Below the pieces are notes generated by a model. The model was given only the letters and a program-made list of their open reading frames with translations. It was not told where the DNA came from and ran no database searches. Positions 23,960-35,315 of a DNA stretch of 64,000 bases are shown here, piece after piece. Numbering within the stretch: the stretch's first letter is position 1; the number at the start of each line of letters is the position of its first letter. The translations under genes and the position numbers were made by a program. Origin of the DNA: Tetrahymena thermophila SB210 (Eukaryota > Ciliophora > Oligohymenophorea > Hymenostomatida > Tetrahymenidae); assembly GCF_000189635.1 (NCBI RefSeq), contig NW_002476271.1, positions 62,001 through 126,000 of the forward strand. The letters are read 5' to 3'.

Positions 23960-25090
23960 TAAATGCTTATTTTAAAAATAAATAAATAAATAATTTATCT
24001 AAATTCTCAATAAATCTACAATAATTTTGTTTTTTTTTAAATAGATGTTTAGAATAACATAAAATAAAAATTTATTTCAAAACAATTATAAAATTTAACT
24101 TGCTTTTTTTAAAGATAAACAATTTATTTATTATTTTTCCTAATTATTCTTCATTTGATAATATTAAAACTTTTTTTATATTTTTGGATATAGAGTAAAA
24201 ATTCTTATTTTAAATATAAATGCATTCTCTATTTTTCTCAATAAATCTGCAAGATTTTAAGATTTTTGTTTTATATAAAAGTCAATACAAACATAAAATA
24301 AATTTCAAAACAATTTAAAAATTTTATTTTGTTTTTTTTTATAAGATAAGCAATTAATATATTATTATTTCTAATTATTCTTGTTTTACTAATATTAAAA
24401 CTATATAAATGATTTATCTAATTTCCAAATAATTTTAAATATAAATACTTTATCGAATTTCTCAATATATCTAAATGAATTTTTGTTTTAAATAAAACTC
24501 AAAGCAACCATACAATTTTTAAAAAAATAATCATAAAATTTAAATTTTTTTTTTGAGATAAGCGATTAACATATTGCTAATTGTTCTTGTTTTGTTGACA
24601 ATAAAACTTTTTATATATTTTTGGATATACAGTATAAATTCATATTTTATTTTTATAAATTCATTATCTAATTTCAAAATAAATCTACAAAAAATTTTGT
24701 TTTACATATAAATTATTTATCGAATTTATCAATAAATCACATAAAATAAATTTCAAAACAATTATAAAATTTTAATTTGTTTTTTTTTAAAGATAATCAT
24801 TTAATATATTATTATTCCTAATTATTCTTGTTTTGCTAATATTAAAACTTTATAAATATTTTTGGATATACAGTATAAATAAATTCATATTATATATAAA
24901 TACTTTATCTTATTTCTCATTAAAGTTACAAGATTTTTGTTTTAAATAATATTCAATACAAACATAAATTTTATTTCAAAAAATTTTTTAAATTTTAATA
25001 TGTTTTTTTAGAATAAGAATTTAATATATTTGTATTCCAATATTCTTGTTTGCTAATATTAAAACTTTATAAATATTATTGGATGTAAAT
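23960..25090. repeat. Diverged tandem repeat array, about five units of 205-240 bp
   Basis: Each unit contains a version of TAATTATTCTTG TTTT followed by AATATTAAAAC and, in most units, TTTTTGGATATACAGTATAAA and later CAATAAATCTAC. The marker word recurs near 24141, 24371, 24577, 24818 and 25037, giving spacings of 230, 206, 241 and 219. Units differ by many substitutions and small indels, so the array is old. Confidence 0.65.
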
Positions 25091-25519
25091 TATTATTCGA
25101 TCAAAAATAAATAAAGAGAATTCTTTTAATGAGAAGATTTATCAATTTATAATAAATTATTTGAGCAAATATTTTTATTTATTAATTTATAAAAAAATAC
25201 AAAATCTTCATTTGTTTAGTTTTTTTTGTAGCTTTTCTGTAATTAATTTATTAAAAATGTGATATTTAATAAGAAAATTAAATAATGAATAATAAATTGT
25301 AAATTATATTTCCTTAATTAAATTAAATGACTACAAGATATATAATATTAGTATAGTAGTATTTTATATATGAATATTTATATATATTATTTTAGATTTA
25401 GTTTTTATTTTGGTCTAAATAATAACTTGAAATGTAAGTAAGTAAGTTATCAGTAAACTAATTAAAATTTTGTTTGCAAACTATTTATAGAGGTATCTCT
25501 ATCTGTTAAATTAATAATA

Positions 25520-26003
25520 TCACGGTTAGGGGTTTTGCTGATTTTCATATTAAGAGCATTCATCATCAATTTCTTCAGTTCCTTCATCAACGTCAAAATC
25601 TTCATGACCTTCATCTTCTTCTTCTTCATCCTCTTCTTCCTCTTCTTCCATTTAGCTATCTTTTTATAATTAATAAATAAATAAATTAAAATTTTATTAA
25701 TCTCAAATAATATTAAAATAATTAATACTGTGCTAATCGTCTTCGTAAATATCTTCTTCATCATCTACATCGTCATCATCTTCTACTTAGTTATCGTCAT
25801 CTTCCTCTTCTTCATCTTCTTCACCATTATCACTGGGATTTCTCAAGTTGAATTCGACTTAGTCCATATCTTCATTATCATCTGCATCTAGTCTAGCTCC
25901 CGGTTACCTTATCCCCGTAATAGTTACATCTTCATCTTCTTCGTGAATAGAATAAATTTCAGCTGTTTGTTAATCTTCAAAGTTTATTGGTTAATTTATG
26001 AAT
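25520..26003 (-). CDS. Highly acidic protein, 5' end unresolved
   Basis: Two exons are visible, 25729 to about 26003 and 25520-25659, separated by a 69-base intron (25660-25728, GTATTAATT...AAAAAG, phase 1). Both sides are dominated by Asp and Glu in the same frame, which fixes the splice. Before the acidic runs there is a normal stretch with Thr-Ile-Thr-Gly-Ile-Arg and Phe-Asn-Leu-Arg-Asn-Pro. Acidic tails of this kind are common in histone-binding and nucleolar proteins, but no family was recognised. No ATG in frame precedes the visible coding text, so a first exon upstream (up to about 26,650) is missing from the model; an internal Met in the first exon is the only alternative. Confidence 0.55.
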
Positions 26004-26675
26004 TTAATATTTTAAAATATAGTTAAATGCTTAAATAAAACTCTATTTAAAAAAATTTATCTTTTTGAATAATTGTAAAATGTAATTTTCTAGAAGCAAT
26101 TAAGAAATAAAAAGATTTATATTTTGAATACAGAGAAATATCAAAGAAGCAAAAAAAAAATGTGAAATTTTATTTAAATTAAATGTAATTGCTATCTTAT
26201 AAAATCGATTTCAAAGTTATAAAGAATGTATGTAATTAATTCTATTAATAGTTTTAAATGAGATGGATTCTTATTAAATAAAATGTAAATCTAACAAATT
26301 AGAAAAGAAACAAAGTAAAATTCATTTAGATTTAATTTTAAAAATCCATCTATCTATCTATTGTTTATTATTTTCCTTGATAAAATAAAGTGGGGATTAA
26401 ATATTTATTATTTATCATTTTTAAACTAATTTAAATAATCATCTTTTTCTCTACAATTCTAAGGACTTTACAGATTGATTATCAGCTAAATAAACTTACC
26501 TTTTTTGAAATTAAACGTAATTAAAATATCAAAAAACTTGCCCAAAAAAAGTGATGTATAAAATTTTTTTTCAACTGAAATATTTAGGAAATGTTTTTAC
26601 TGCGTTTTGATAAATTACTATTTTCCAAATTATGTTTGCAAGTAAAGTTTCTTACACTGATTCTGTTAAAAAAAG

Positions 26676-29600
26676 TCAATTTAAAAATTTTTTACTTTGT
26701 TATTGAGTAATAATTTCAGAAGTCCAGACTTTTATTGTTTGGTCATCTGAACAGGAAATCATGGTAGTTTTATCGATGGGGTGAAAGATGACTTAATTAA
26801 CAGCTTTATTGAGAAGGTGCGCCTTGATTTAAGTAATGAATTTGCTATTAAAGGTTTACCAAATAAAAATATTGCCTGTTTCGCAACCCTACACCACAAA
26901 CATATCATCATTTCCTCCAAACGTACATCCTAATTAAAATTCTCGCTATTAATGCCCTTTGTATGTATTTACTTATTCTCTTAGTTCTAAATCCCACAAG
27001 TGCAATTCCTAATTTTAATTAAAATAAATTACAAAATTAAAAACTAAAATGTTTGTTCCAAAATTTTTTATATTTTGAGTAACTAGAAGGTATAAAGTAA
27101 ATATTCTTATTTTAGTCAAAAAAGTTAGAAATAAGTACAAATTTATTAAATTGTGTTTGATAATTAGAAATTAAAAAACATTTGATTAAAGATTTATAAA
27201 CCAGAGTGCTTGAAACTTACTTTATTTGATGAAGAGATTGATAGCAAAATAATGTAAGTGAATATAAAATTCTCTTAATTTAATTAAATTCATCGGTTCG
27301 TAGAAAGACAAAAATTATAATAAAAATTGAATTTAGAATCAAAAGATTCAGAAATTTTTTGTAGTTAGATAAATTTTTTTTTACTTCTTTTACATTAAAT
27401 ACAAAATTTTTCTAATATAGAAAGAATTAAATATTGATTTTTTTAAATTCTCTCAATATAAAGTTTTGATAGAAAGTAAAGTATATGTGATGTTTTTTAA
27501 TCACAAATGTTCATTTTAGGTTTTTTAGGTCATTAATTATTTCAATTGCTTACAAATTGCAAATTAGTAATCTAAATTTTTTTACTAAGACGCTTTACAA
27601 ATTAATTGATTTCATATCTTAAATCAAATTAAGAAATAAATAAATAAATACATAAATAAAAAACCCTTACCGGTTCTTTTTAGGATGTGTTGACCAAAAG
27701 GAATTTCTCATTGAAACTGACATTCATTGATAAAATGCATTCTTCTTCTTGAATTCTTTTTAATTTTAAGGAAAGCAATTCGTTTTTAATTATTGAATAT
27801 CATAGTTTTAAATATTTTTTAAATTAATGTTTTAATTACTGATAAAGAACTTGTTCTGAGGCTAAATCAAAAATACTAACTACTGGCTTACATGCACTTA
27901 GTTAGACTAATTGATTTCCTTTGTTTATGAACTTCATGTCTTTAGTTTTCGTTGAGGGAATCTTTTTTTCTAGCTATAGGGTAAATTTTGAAAAAAAAGT
28001 ATTAAATTAGTTTTAGTTCATGAGTTAATTTTTAATTCAAAATTGAATATAATTGTATGGATTAGGCGATAAACATATTAGGGGGGTTACAGGCAAATTG
28101 GAATTAAATAAAAGCAGAAACCACTACTTTTTATTGAATTAAACTAAAATTCAAGGCTTTTGAATTTCAAAAAAATTGTTTAGGTTGGTTGCAAATTTAG
28201 TCCTTATAGAAAGATGATGATATCACTATTTAAATATGTTACGCTATTTAAATGTTTAATCGGCATTGTTCAAAATCAATCTGTAAAGAAGTAAAAAGAT
28301 TGCTTTTGATGCAGCTCTTTTTAACTTACATTAGAAAAATAAATAAATTTAAAGAATAAATATTTGTAATGCTTTGAGTGTAATATAAGCTTAATCTTAA
28401 AATAATCAAAAGAGAATATTTAAATAATACTCAACAAACGCATATTTTAAGGAATTTATAAACAGATTGATTTTATTGGGAACTCTTGAGCCAAATAATT
28501 ATGTTTGAGTAAAGTAATCAAAAATAACTAACTAATTAATTGCAAATTACTTCTTTTCCATTATTAGAGAAAACTAACATATAAGGATCAGCTCCAGCAG
28601 AGTATAGGCTATTAGTTTAAGGATGATAAGCTAGTGTAAGAACAGGAGCTTAATGATAAATTTGGGACATATTTGTAATCTACTACTAATCAAATTTTAC
28701 AGTGTTATAAATTATAATTTTGCCATCATCATATCCAATGGCGAGATATTAATCAGTATTATCGAATTCTATACTTGTTATCTCCACTTACAATTGCCTA
28801 GATTTTTCTTAAGGTATTTTTTAGTGATAAGTTAGTTTATGTGACTTAGGATCATATTTCCAAATAAAAATTTCTCTTTCTAATCCAACACTAACAAGCA
28901 TGCTTCCTTATCTGTTGAATTTAATGAGTGTAACCTTGTAATTAAAATTATTTATTTTATCGATGCTATTTTAAAATCTTAAATTAAATCCATGATAATA
29001 ATAAATTACTTCTGATTTATGTTCTTTTTTTGTTTCTACAAGCTCTTAAGGTGACTAAAGCTGTCTACAAACATGATCCTATTTGTAAAAAGTGTATTTA
29101 ATCATCAAAAATATTTCTTTTAATACAAGATACTTAAACCAAGCATATGCTTTCGTGAGAATTCTAAATATGACAAGGACACTGAAGTGTTTAGAATATA
29201 AGACTTTCTTTGACCAGTTTCTTTAAAAAATAAATACAATTATATATATTATAAGATTGCTTAAGTTTACTTCCATAACTCTTGATTGCATCAATCCTGG
29301 AATATTGCACTGATCTTAAATGAGCTCTATTAGAGAGCTTCTAGAATTAGATTGAGATCGATTGAATCCTATTTTTTCATACATTTCTTTCGAATTTCTG
29401 CAGATTAAGAGAGATGAAAGCTTAAAAAGATATTGCTAATCATTGATTAAATAAGAAAGCTCTTCTCTAAGAACTTTTAATGCATTTTCTATGTCCTTTT
29501 GTTCAAGAAGCTCAATGTATTTTTATTAAATTATCAGTTGTTGAGCTTTCTAAATTATTATTTTGTTGAATAAATAAATCAATCAGTTTATAAAGTAAAT

Positions 29601-30183
29601 TAGTAAATTACAAAAAAGGATTCTTTGTCTGCATTCGTCTTTTCTAAATATTCTAAAGCCTAAAATACAAAATACATAAAACATTTTTTAAATAAGCAAT
29701 AATTAATTATTATTACTTTGTTCCACTCAGCATTTAAAATGGATTACTTAAAGCCATGCAATATATCTGAGTCTAAATTGATGCTTGATTCTTTTTACAG
29801 AGTTTCTGCAGATTAACTAATAAATGAATATATGTTAAAGCCTCATTTAAAATACTTAGTAAAACATTTTAAGCTCTTTTAAGAGCAATCTTAATGCTGA
29901 TTTTAAACTTTCATTCTAAAAATAAAAAATAGTTTATTTACACCAATCCAAGGTTATGCATTGTCTGTATCATTATGCGTATCATTTCGCTTCTACGCTT
30001 TTTATCTTGAAAAATAGTATCCTCTTTTATAAATAAATATTTTAAAATTAGCAAAATCTAAAAGCATTTCATGCTTTAAAAGGAATTAGGCTGATCGGTT
30101 CACTTTAAGATCAGAATTACTATATGAAAAAAATTACCATTAATCTATCCTGAAATGTACTTGATTGTATGCGGGTCAATCAT
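26676..30183 (-). CDS. WDR26/GID7-like LisH-CTLH-WD40 protein
   Basis: Ten exons: 30138-30183, 29942-30023, 29717-29816, 29612-29659, 29271-29549, 29140-29220, 28551-29078, 27840-27973, 27671-27755, 26676-27008; 571 residues. Order: a LisH motif at about 26-58 (Ser-Ala-Glu-Thr-Leu-Gln-Lys-Glu-Ser), a CTLH region at about 60-185 (Ile-Glu-Leu-Leu-Glu, then Leu-Arg-Glu-Glu-Leu), a Cys-Pro-Cys-His then Asp-His-Val-Cys-Arg linker, and WD40 repeats from about 213 to the end, the last closing with Ile-Lys-Val-Trp. This order and the linker match WDR26/Gid7, a subunit of the GID/CTLH E3 ubiquitin ligase. It would act as scaffold or substrate-recruiting arm; the role here is inferred. All exon phases agree. 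The first exon is the least certain, and the intron at 27974-28550 is unusually long. Confidence 0.85.
27974..28550 (-). other. 577-base intron in the WDR26-like gene
   Basis: Much longer than the other introns of this gene (50-125 bases, apart from 662 bases between the last two exons). It joins Gly-Lys-Glu to Leu-Glu-Lys-Lys in phase 0. No gene or clear RNA seen inside. Confidence 0.6.
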
Positions 30184-30661
30184 CTATTCGAACTGATTAT
30201 GCTTATCTTTTTTAAATCACTTTAAGCTGTATTCAAATCAGTAAAATTAGTTATCTGACAATAATGCTATAATTGCTTTTGATGGATTTCTACTTAATCT
30301 ATTTCACTCCTTTTATTATATATCTAGCTAGTTTGCAACTAATTAATTAAATAATTGTTTTATCAAAAGAGATTTCTAATCTAATGAGAAATTTTTAAAT
30401 TGTAGGTTGTTTTTGAAATTAATAATAAATAATATTAGGTAAGTTTATGATTTGATCAAATATGCTGCTGATAGAAATTGATTGATTCTTCTATCTTAAA
30501 ATCAAAATATTTAACAATAACATTAATAAAATTTATCAAAATAGATAGATAGATAACTAATAAATAGAATACAATATTTATTATTGCAATAATTATTCAA
30601 AGATCATATTCACATACATCAAAACAAATATATTTTAGGATACAATAAGCAATAAGCATAG
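30184..30661. other. Divergent intergenic region with coding-like text
   Basis: Just upstream of the WDR26-like start the minus strand has an open, Gln-rich stretch (about 30,208-30,345) in a different frame, running into a six-A run. It may be 5' leader or a missed exon. The rest is A/T spacer before the plus-strand gene at 30,662. Confidence 0.4.
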
Positions 30662-30979
30662 ATGGATTATAAAGGTCCAAATATATAACTGGATGATGAG
30701 TCAGAATATGAAATGTATGAAAATTTCTTTTTTGTGGTAGCCGCAGTTTTGATAATACTATTACCTCTTTACTTCTGCCGAACTGAGTAAGATGAGTACA
30801 AAAAATTAAAAAGAGAATCTAATAGGCTCAAAAGAGAGGAAAAATAAAAGAGAAAGCAAGAAAAAAGAAGCAGGACATCTTTATAAAGCGAAGAATCAAA
30901 CTCTACAGACAATAGCAATAGCTCTAATTCCATTTTCAAAGAAACCAACCAAACCGAAAATTTTTCTAAAGAAAATTGA
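30662..30979 (+). CDS. Small single-span membrane protein
   Basis: Single exon, 105 residues. A short acidic N-terminal arm (Asp-Asp-Glu-Ser-Glu-Tyr-Glu) is followed by one hydrophobic span at about 22-38, rich in Phe, Val, Ala, Leu and Ile. Then comes a strongly basic Lys/Arg/Glu/Gln segment (47-71) that looks helical, and a Ser/Asn-rich tail. The charge pattern, acidic before and basic after the span, predicts the C-terminus in the cytosol. There is no signal peptide cleavage site and no recognised family. It starts divergently from the WDR26-like gene. The start ATG is the first in frame and TGA closes it cleanly. Confidence 0.75.
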
Positions 30980-31525
30980 GTTGTTTTTTGATTAGATTTA
31001 AAAAGAAAAATACAATCAAATAAAAATAATTTTTAAGCTTAATGGCGAAAGTAATATGAGATTTATCATATATTTATATTTATTTTTTGTGCTTCAGTTA
31101 ATAAAAAGCTAAAATATCACAAAAATACTAACAATAAATTAAATTTGTTTTCTCTGAAATTAACCTTATTTTAGTCAAAACCTCTACTTTATTCCCAATT
31201 AATTGTTGGTTGATTGATTGTCTTACATTTGTAAAACAACTTTTTAAAAAAATCAAACTACAACAGAAAATTCTTATGAGTAAATTATTATTATTATTAT
31301 TTTAATTGTAATATATTTTTATTATTTTTTGATAATACCAAATTGTATTTTCCAGCTTATTTGTTTAATTTTATCAAAATTTCAATCGATTTATTAAATG
31401 ATGTGTACAAGTACTGTTACTCTTCAAAAAATAAATAAAATGCAAAATAGATAAATATTTTGAAAATATAAACCACAAAAAACATCATTTTAAGCATTGA
31501 AAGTTTATTGAATATTTATTAATAA
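30980..31525. other. AT-rich spacer
   Basis: No feature seen between the two plus-strand frames. Confidence 0.6.
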
Positions 31526-31951
31526 ATGCCAGCTTCAATTCCACCAAATAAAGTAAATTAAATTTTAATAGTGTAATGCTATTTTATTTGTAGTGTAAAA
31601 TATGATAATAAATATTCTGAATATCTTTAAAGCAAATCTTTAAAAATACTAATTATCCATCGAAATTATATAACAAATATTGAGTTTTATATTTATGATA
31701 CTAACAAAAATGTAAATACGAGTACAATTAATATTCATCTAAGCTGTTAAAAAAAAGGTTTGAGCAAACTTAGTCCAAAAAATATCAAATTTTTTTATAC
31801 TTTATTAAAACAAATAAGTCTACACAAATAGATTACTTAATGTTTTAATTATTTAAAAATTATGAGAAGTTTTACTGAATAAATAGTCAGAAAAAATTTC
31901 AAAACCAGTTAAATAAGTGACTACTTTGGATTGAGGCATAATGCATATTGA
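31526..31951 (+). CDS. Possible small protein, perhaps the start of a broken gene
   Basis: An ATG frame of 141 codons begins Met-Pro-Ala-Ser-Ile-Pro-Pro-Asn-Lys. The next 14 residues look like translated spacer, then coding-like text with Tyr, Asp, Lys and Ser continues to TGA at 31949. Past the stop, other frames carry similar-looking text (31,944-32,050 and about 32,180-32,280). Either introns are being missed or the gene is decaying. Composition is only slightly better than spacer. No family recognised. Confidence 0.35.
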
Positions 31952-33326
31952 TTTCTACTTCAGCTCAAGAATATAATCTGGATATCAAACAATGCTATTC
32001 CATATGTTTCACAAATAAAATATGATCGGTATAAGCAAATTTGTAGATAGTAAGATTTTCGTAAATTGAGTTTTACTGTATGCATAAAAAATATCTAAAT
32101 GTATGGTTTTAAATGAAATTAAAAAAATTTAAATTTAAAAAAATTATGGTATTAAAAATACAATAATTTGATGAATTTTAGGAAAAATAAAATACGAGTT
32201 TTCATCAAAACTGTAAGAGGTGACTTGTAAGGTCAAATCATTAGAAATAGCAAATTTTGTATTTTAATAGTAAAAATTTGATTACAAAAATAAGCAGTGA
32301 ATTATTATTCAGAGCTTCAACTTTTTTATAATAAATAATTCTTCTACAAAGGAAAAGATGTTTCTTGAAATATCTGATTTTCTAGTCATATTTACCAATT
32401 TTTATCATGCAAATTCAAGGTTAAGTACAGTAAAAGTAAGTATTTTAGGTATATTATATTGTGTATATTTGTGACAGATTAAATGTGAGCATTCATAGAA
32501 AATGAAGATTACACTAAATATTTAAATAACAAATAATACAAATTCAATCAGGTTTTTTATTTCTTGTAAATTTTAATTTCTATTAAAAAGCAGTAATTAC
32601 ATGAAATAAAGATTTGTTTATTTATTTATTTTAAATATTTAAATCCTCTTCTAAAATTTCTTTTTGAGTTTAAGTCTTGGCTTAAGCCAACAATCTGAAT
32701 TAACGTTATTTTGAAGTTGTTTGTTGATTGTGACATGGCTTTTAATTAATTGATGCAGTGAAAGTATATTTATTTTAAACAAGAAAATATTAATTTTTAC
32801 CCCAAAATTCATATTTGTTTGTAGAATAAAAAATGAAATAGAAAATTGTGTCAAAAGCATTTAAAAATTGAAAGCTGAGTAGTAAGAAATTTAAAGAACT
32901 TATTTGCATTAGTGCTTTCAATTATTGATTTCAGATAACAAATTTTATAAGATTGAAAGTGAAGAAGTTAAATGGGTGATTATGGTAATTAGTGATTTAT
33001 TTATGTAATAATAGCTTCTAATAATATTGATAGGGGTAGGTATGTTGATAAACAGATAAATTAATTGTTTATTAATTTATTATTTTTAACTTAAAAATTT
33101 TTTAATTAAAATATTAGTGGAAGATCAATTTATGAGCTGCTTGTATTGTTGTTCTTATTATTTGTTTTTAATTAATTATTAGCTTTTTTTATTATCTTAT
33201 TCCTTTAACAACTCCAATATTATAAAAATTAATTGATTTAAAAAAAATAAAAAAACTAAATTATCAAAAAACTACGAACGAAACTGCCTTTACTAAATTT
33301 ATTCCTTCTCACTGAGCAAAATAAAT
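31952..33326. other. AT-rich spacer with coding-like patches
   Basis: Contains the patches mentioned for the preceding frame, and a 14-bp perfect palindrome at 32677-32690. No complete gene could be built on either strand. Confidence 0.45.
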
Positions 33327-34560
33327 ATGGTCAAACCAGATATCAAAAATTAAACAAACTTGAGTATTCTCAAGGTAAATAAGATTAGAAAGGTTTAACA
33401 AGACTCCAATAAAGACAACTGCTCTATTTGTCTGAGATCCAAAAGGAACAAAGTATTTTTTAACAATACATTATTTAATTTTCTTTATCACATACATACT
33501 TTTTGAATTGTTATTGTACTTCAAACCAAACCAAAACACACACATATTCATACATACAAACTCACAGGCATACATACATACATTCACATAAATATACAAT
33601 CATTCATACATGTATTCATAGAGATATATTTACATATATTTGCATATAAATGAATGCATACCTCTTTTACTGTAAAATAACTTAAAATAGAAAATGCTAC
33701 TTCCTTAAATAGGAAGTACCTGAAAATTACATACATATCGTTTTTTAAATCCACACAAAAAAGAAATTGATTTGTTTATTGATTATCTTCTGAAATCACT
33801 ATTAATCTATAATTTCCTACTTACATTCTTATTTATTTATTTATCTATCTATCTATTTATTATTATTTGCTTAATCTTTCTTGTTTCCCTTTCATTCTCT
33901 TGAATAAATTTAATTTTAATTAACAAAATTCAATATTATTAATGTGAATTTACCACACAAAAAAACTAAATTGATTTTACAAGCATCTTTTTATTTGAAT
34001 GTCCCCAGAAATGTTAAGTGTACAAAATTTTATAAGCTAACTTATTGGAATCATAGAATTTTACAGTTTAAAATAAGATAGATTTCAAATTAAAAAAATT
34101 AGTAAATCCATTTTCAATAACTAAAAATTTTACTAAATAGGCAACAATACTTGACTGTAAACACTCGTTTTGCTTCGAATGTATTAAAGAATGGTCTTAA
34201 GTAATTCCTTTATAGCATTATTATTCAGAAATCTAATACTTTATTTATAGAAAAAGCTACAATGCCCTCTTTGTAAAACTCACTTCATAAATGTGATAAT
34301 TTCTAAAAGAATTTATTATGAATAAACATAATAACCACAATCTCCATAAATAACAGCTGATGCTACTACTGCGTATCAACTTGATAATAACAGTAGCTCA
34401 TTCTAAAAAGCTTATTTTGATTAAGAAACATCGATCAGTGACGATAATAAAAATATTAGTATAGAAAAGAGTAGGAATCACAAGAAATAACCTAAATTCA
34501 AGTAAAAAAATTTTTCTGGCAATTTTAATAAAATTCAGTTCATTTCATCAAAAATTAAAA
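33327..34560 (+). CDS. C3HC4 RING-finger protein, 3' end unresolved
   Basis: Exons 33327-33452, 34141-34200 and from 34251. The ring is complete once spliced: C32-x2-C35-x12-C48-x-H50-x2-C53-x2-C56-x10-C67-x2-C70, with Trp60 between the last two pairs as in active E3 ligases. The two introns (688 and 50 bases) both split the ring in phase 0. After the ring the chain is Gln/Asn/Ser-rich with an acidic Asp patch and a basic patch. The frame stays open to 35,013, across an oppositely oriented gene, so the true end is probably nearer 34,500-34,720 through a further intron. A ubiquitin E3 role is inferred from the ring. The N-terminal 30 residues are basic. Confidence 0.75.
33453..34140 (+). other. 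688-base intron with a CATA-rich microsatellite
   Basis: Donor GTATTTTTT, acceptor CTAAATAG. Around 33,530-33,670 it carries repeated CATA, CACA and ATTCATACATA-like words, a simple-sequence tract in an otherwise plain intron. Confidence 0.6.
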
Positions 34561-34771
34561 AAAATTAACTTACTTCAAAAGAAACTTCTTACTTTTTTTA
34601 ATTTTTTTTACACTGTACCAAAAAACTAAATTTCCTCGAAACATAACAAACAAACAAATAATACCATTTAAAATGCAAAGCTTATTTAATTTACACTAAA
34701 TTCTTATAAAAAATATCTGACTCAACTGCATGCATTTATTTACTATATTTTTACTCAAATATAAAATAGAA

Positions 34772-35315
34772 TCACTAAAGAGCTAATCCGTTTGGATATA
34801 GTGATGAAAAACGTGACAAATTAATCTTTGGGCATATCAGGGCAAACTTAAAGTTCATCTTCGTCATCGTCGTCTGCAATGAGCATGCATTAAATTCAGA
34901 ACCTTTCAAATATATTAACCAATTAAAATAGACCACCAATTTAATTAAATGCTCATTAACCAAGAATTATTTTTTCTTAGTAAAATCATCTTAATCAATA
35001 ATAAATTTAGAATGAGCTATTAATAGAATAGGAAAAAATTGATAAAATTTTACCTCAACTTCAATAAAATGTTTAAAATAATTAGACTCTTCAGTAAAAT
35101 TTACATCCTGATTACATTATTTAATTGATAAAAGAATTATCTAACACAGACACTTCTTAGCAAAATCAAAATCAAATTTCTAATCAAGCTTAACTCATGT
35201 TAAGATTACACTTATCAAATACAAGATTTTAACTTCTAGGATATTTATATTCAAGTCTTTTCAAATCTGACTTTGCTCTTGGAGGTAAAAACTTATATAA
35301 AATCTTATATTTCAT
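34772..35315 (-). CDS. Small hypothetical protein, about 140 residues, two possible C-termini
   Basis: Model: exons 35223-35315, 35054-35179 and 34772-34975, with introns of 43 and 78 bases. The N-terminus reads as a short basic segment with Leu-Pro-Pro-Arg-Ala-Lys-Ser, then an Asp/Phe/Lys-Cys-rich part, then a hydrophobic Val/Tyr/Trp/Leu helix. The last exon can run straight to TGA at 34772. It can also lose a 29-base GT...AG segment (34874-34902), which switches to an acidic frame (Asp/Glu run, then Leu-Gln-Val-Cys-Pro) ending at 34755. The acidic reading has better codon choice, but the intron would be very short. No family recognised. It overlaps the open extension of the RING gene on the other strand. 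Confidence 0.45.

Larger units (their letters stand above)
22594..25519. other. Long spacer holding a snoRNA candidate and a tandem array
   Basis: No protein gene seen. The snoRNA-like island (23574-23672) and the diverged repeat array (about 23,960-25,090) are listed separately. The rest is A/T spacer. Confidence 0.55.

Noticed and set aside
25462-25764. Lys-rich minus-strand frame of 100 codons
   Set aside because: It runs through the intron and reads the acidic GAA/GAT tracts one base out of frame, giving Lys/Met runs.
29866-29915. 50-base candidate exon of the WDR26-like gene
   Set aside because: It has fair splice sites, but its phase does not fit the preceding exon and it would interrupt the LisH motif.
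29942-30072. Start of the WDR26-like gene at the ATG ending at 30072
   Set aside because: It gives an unlikely hydrophobic N-terminus. Splicing 30138-30183 to 30023 in matching phase removes it and gives a normal chain.
34780-34970. Plus-strand Ser-rich reading through the TCATCTTCG repeats
   Set aside because: It needs many rare TCG codons; the complement gives common Asp/Glu codons, so the minus strand is preferred.
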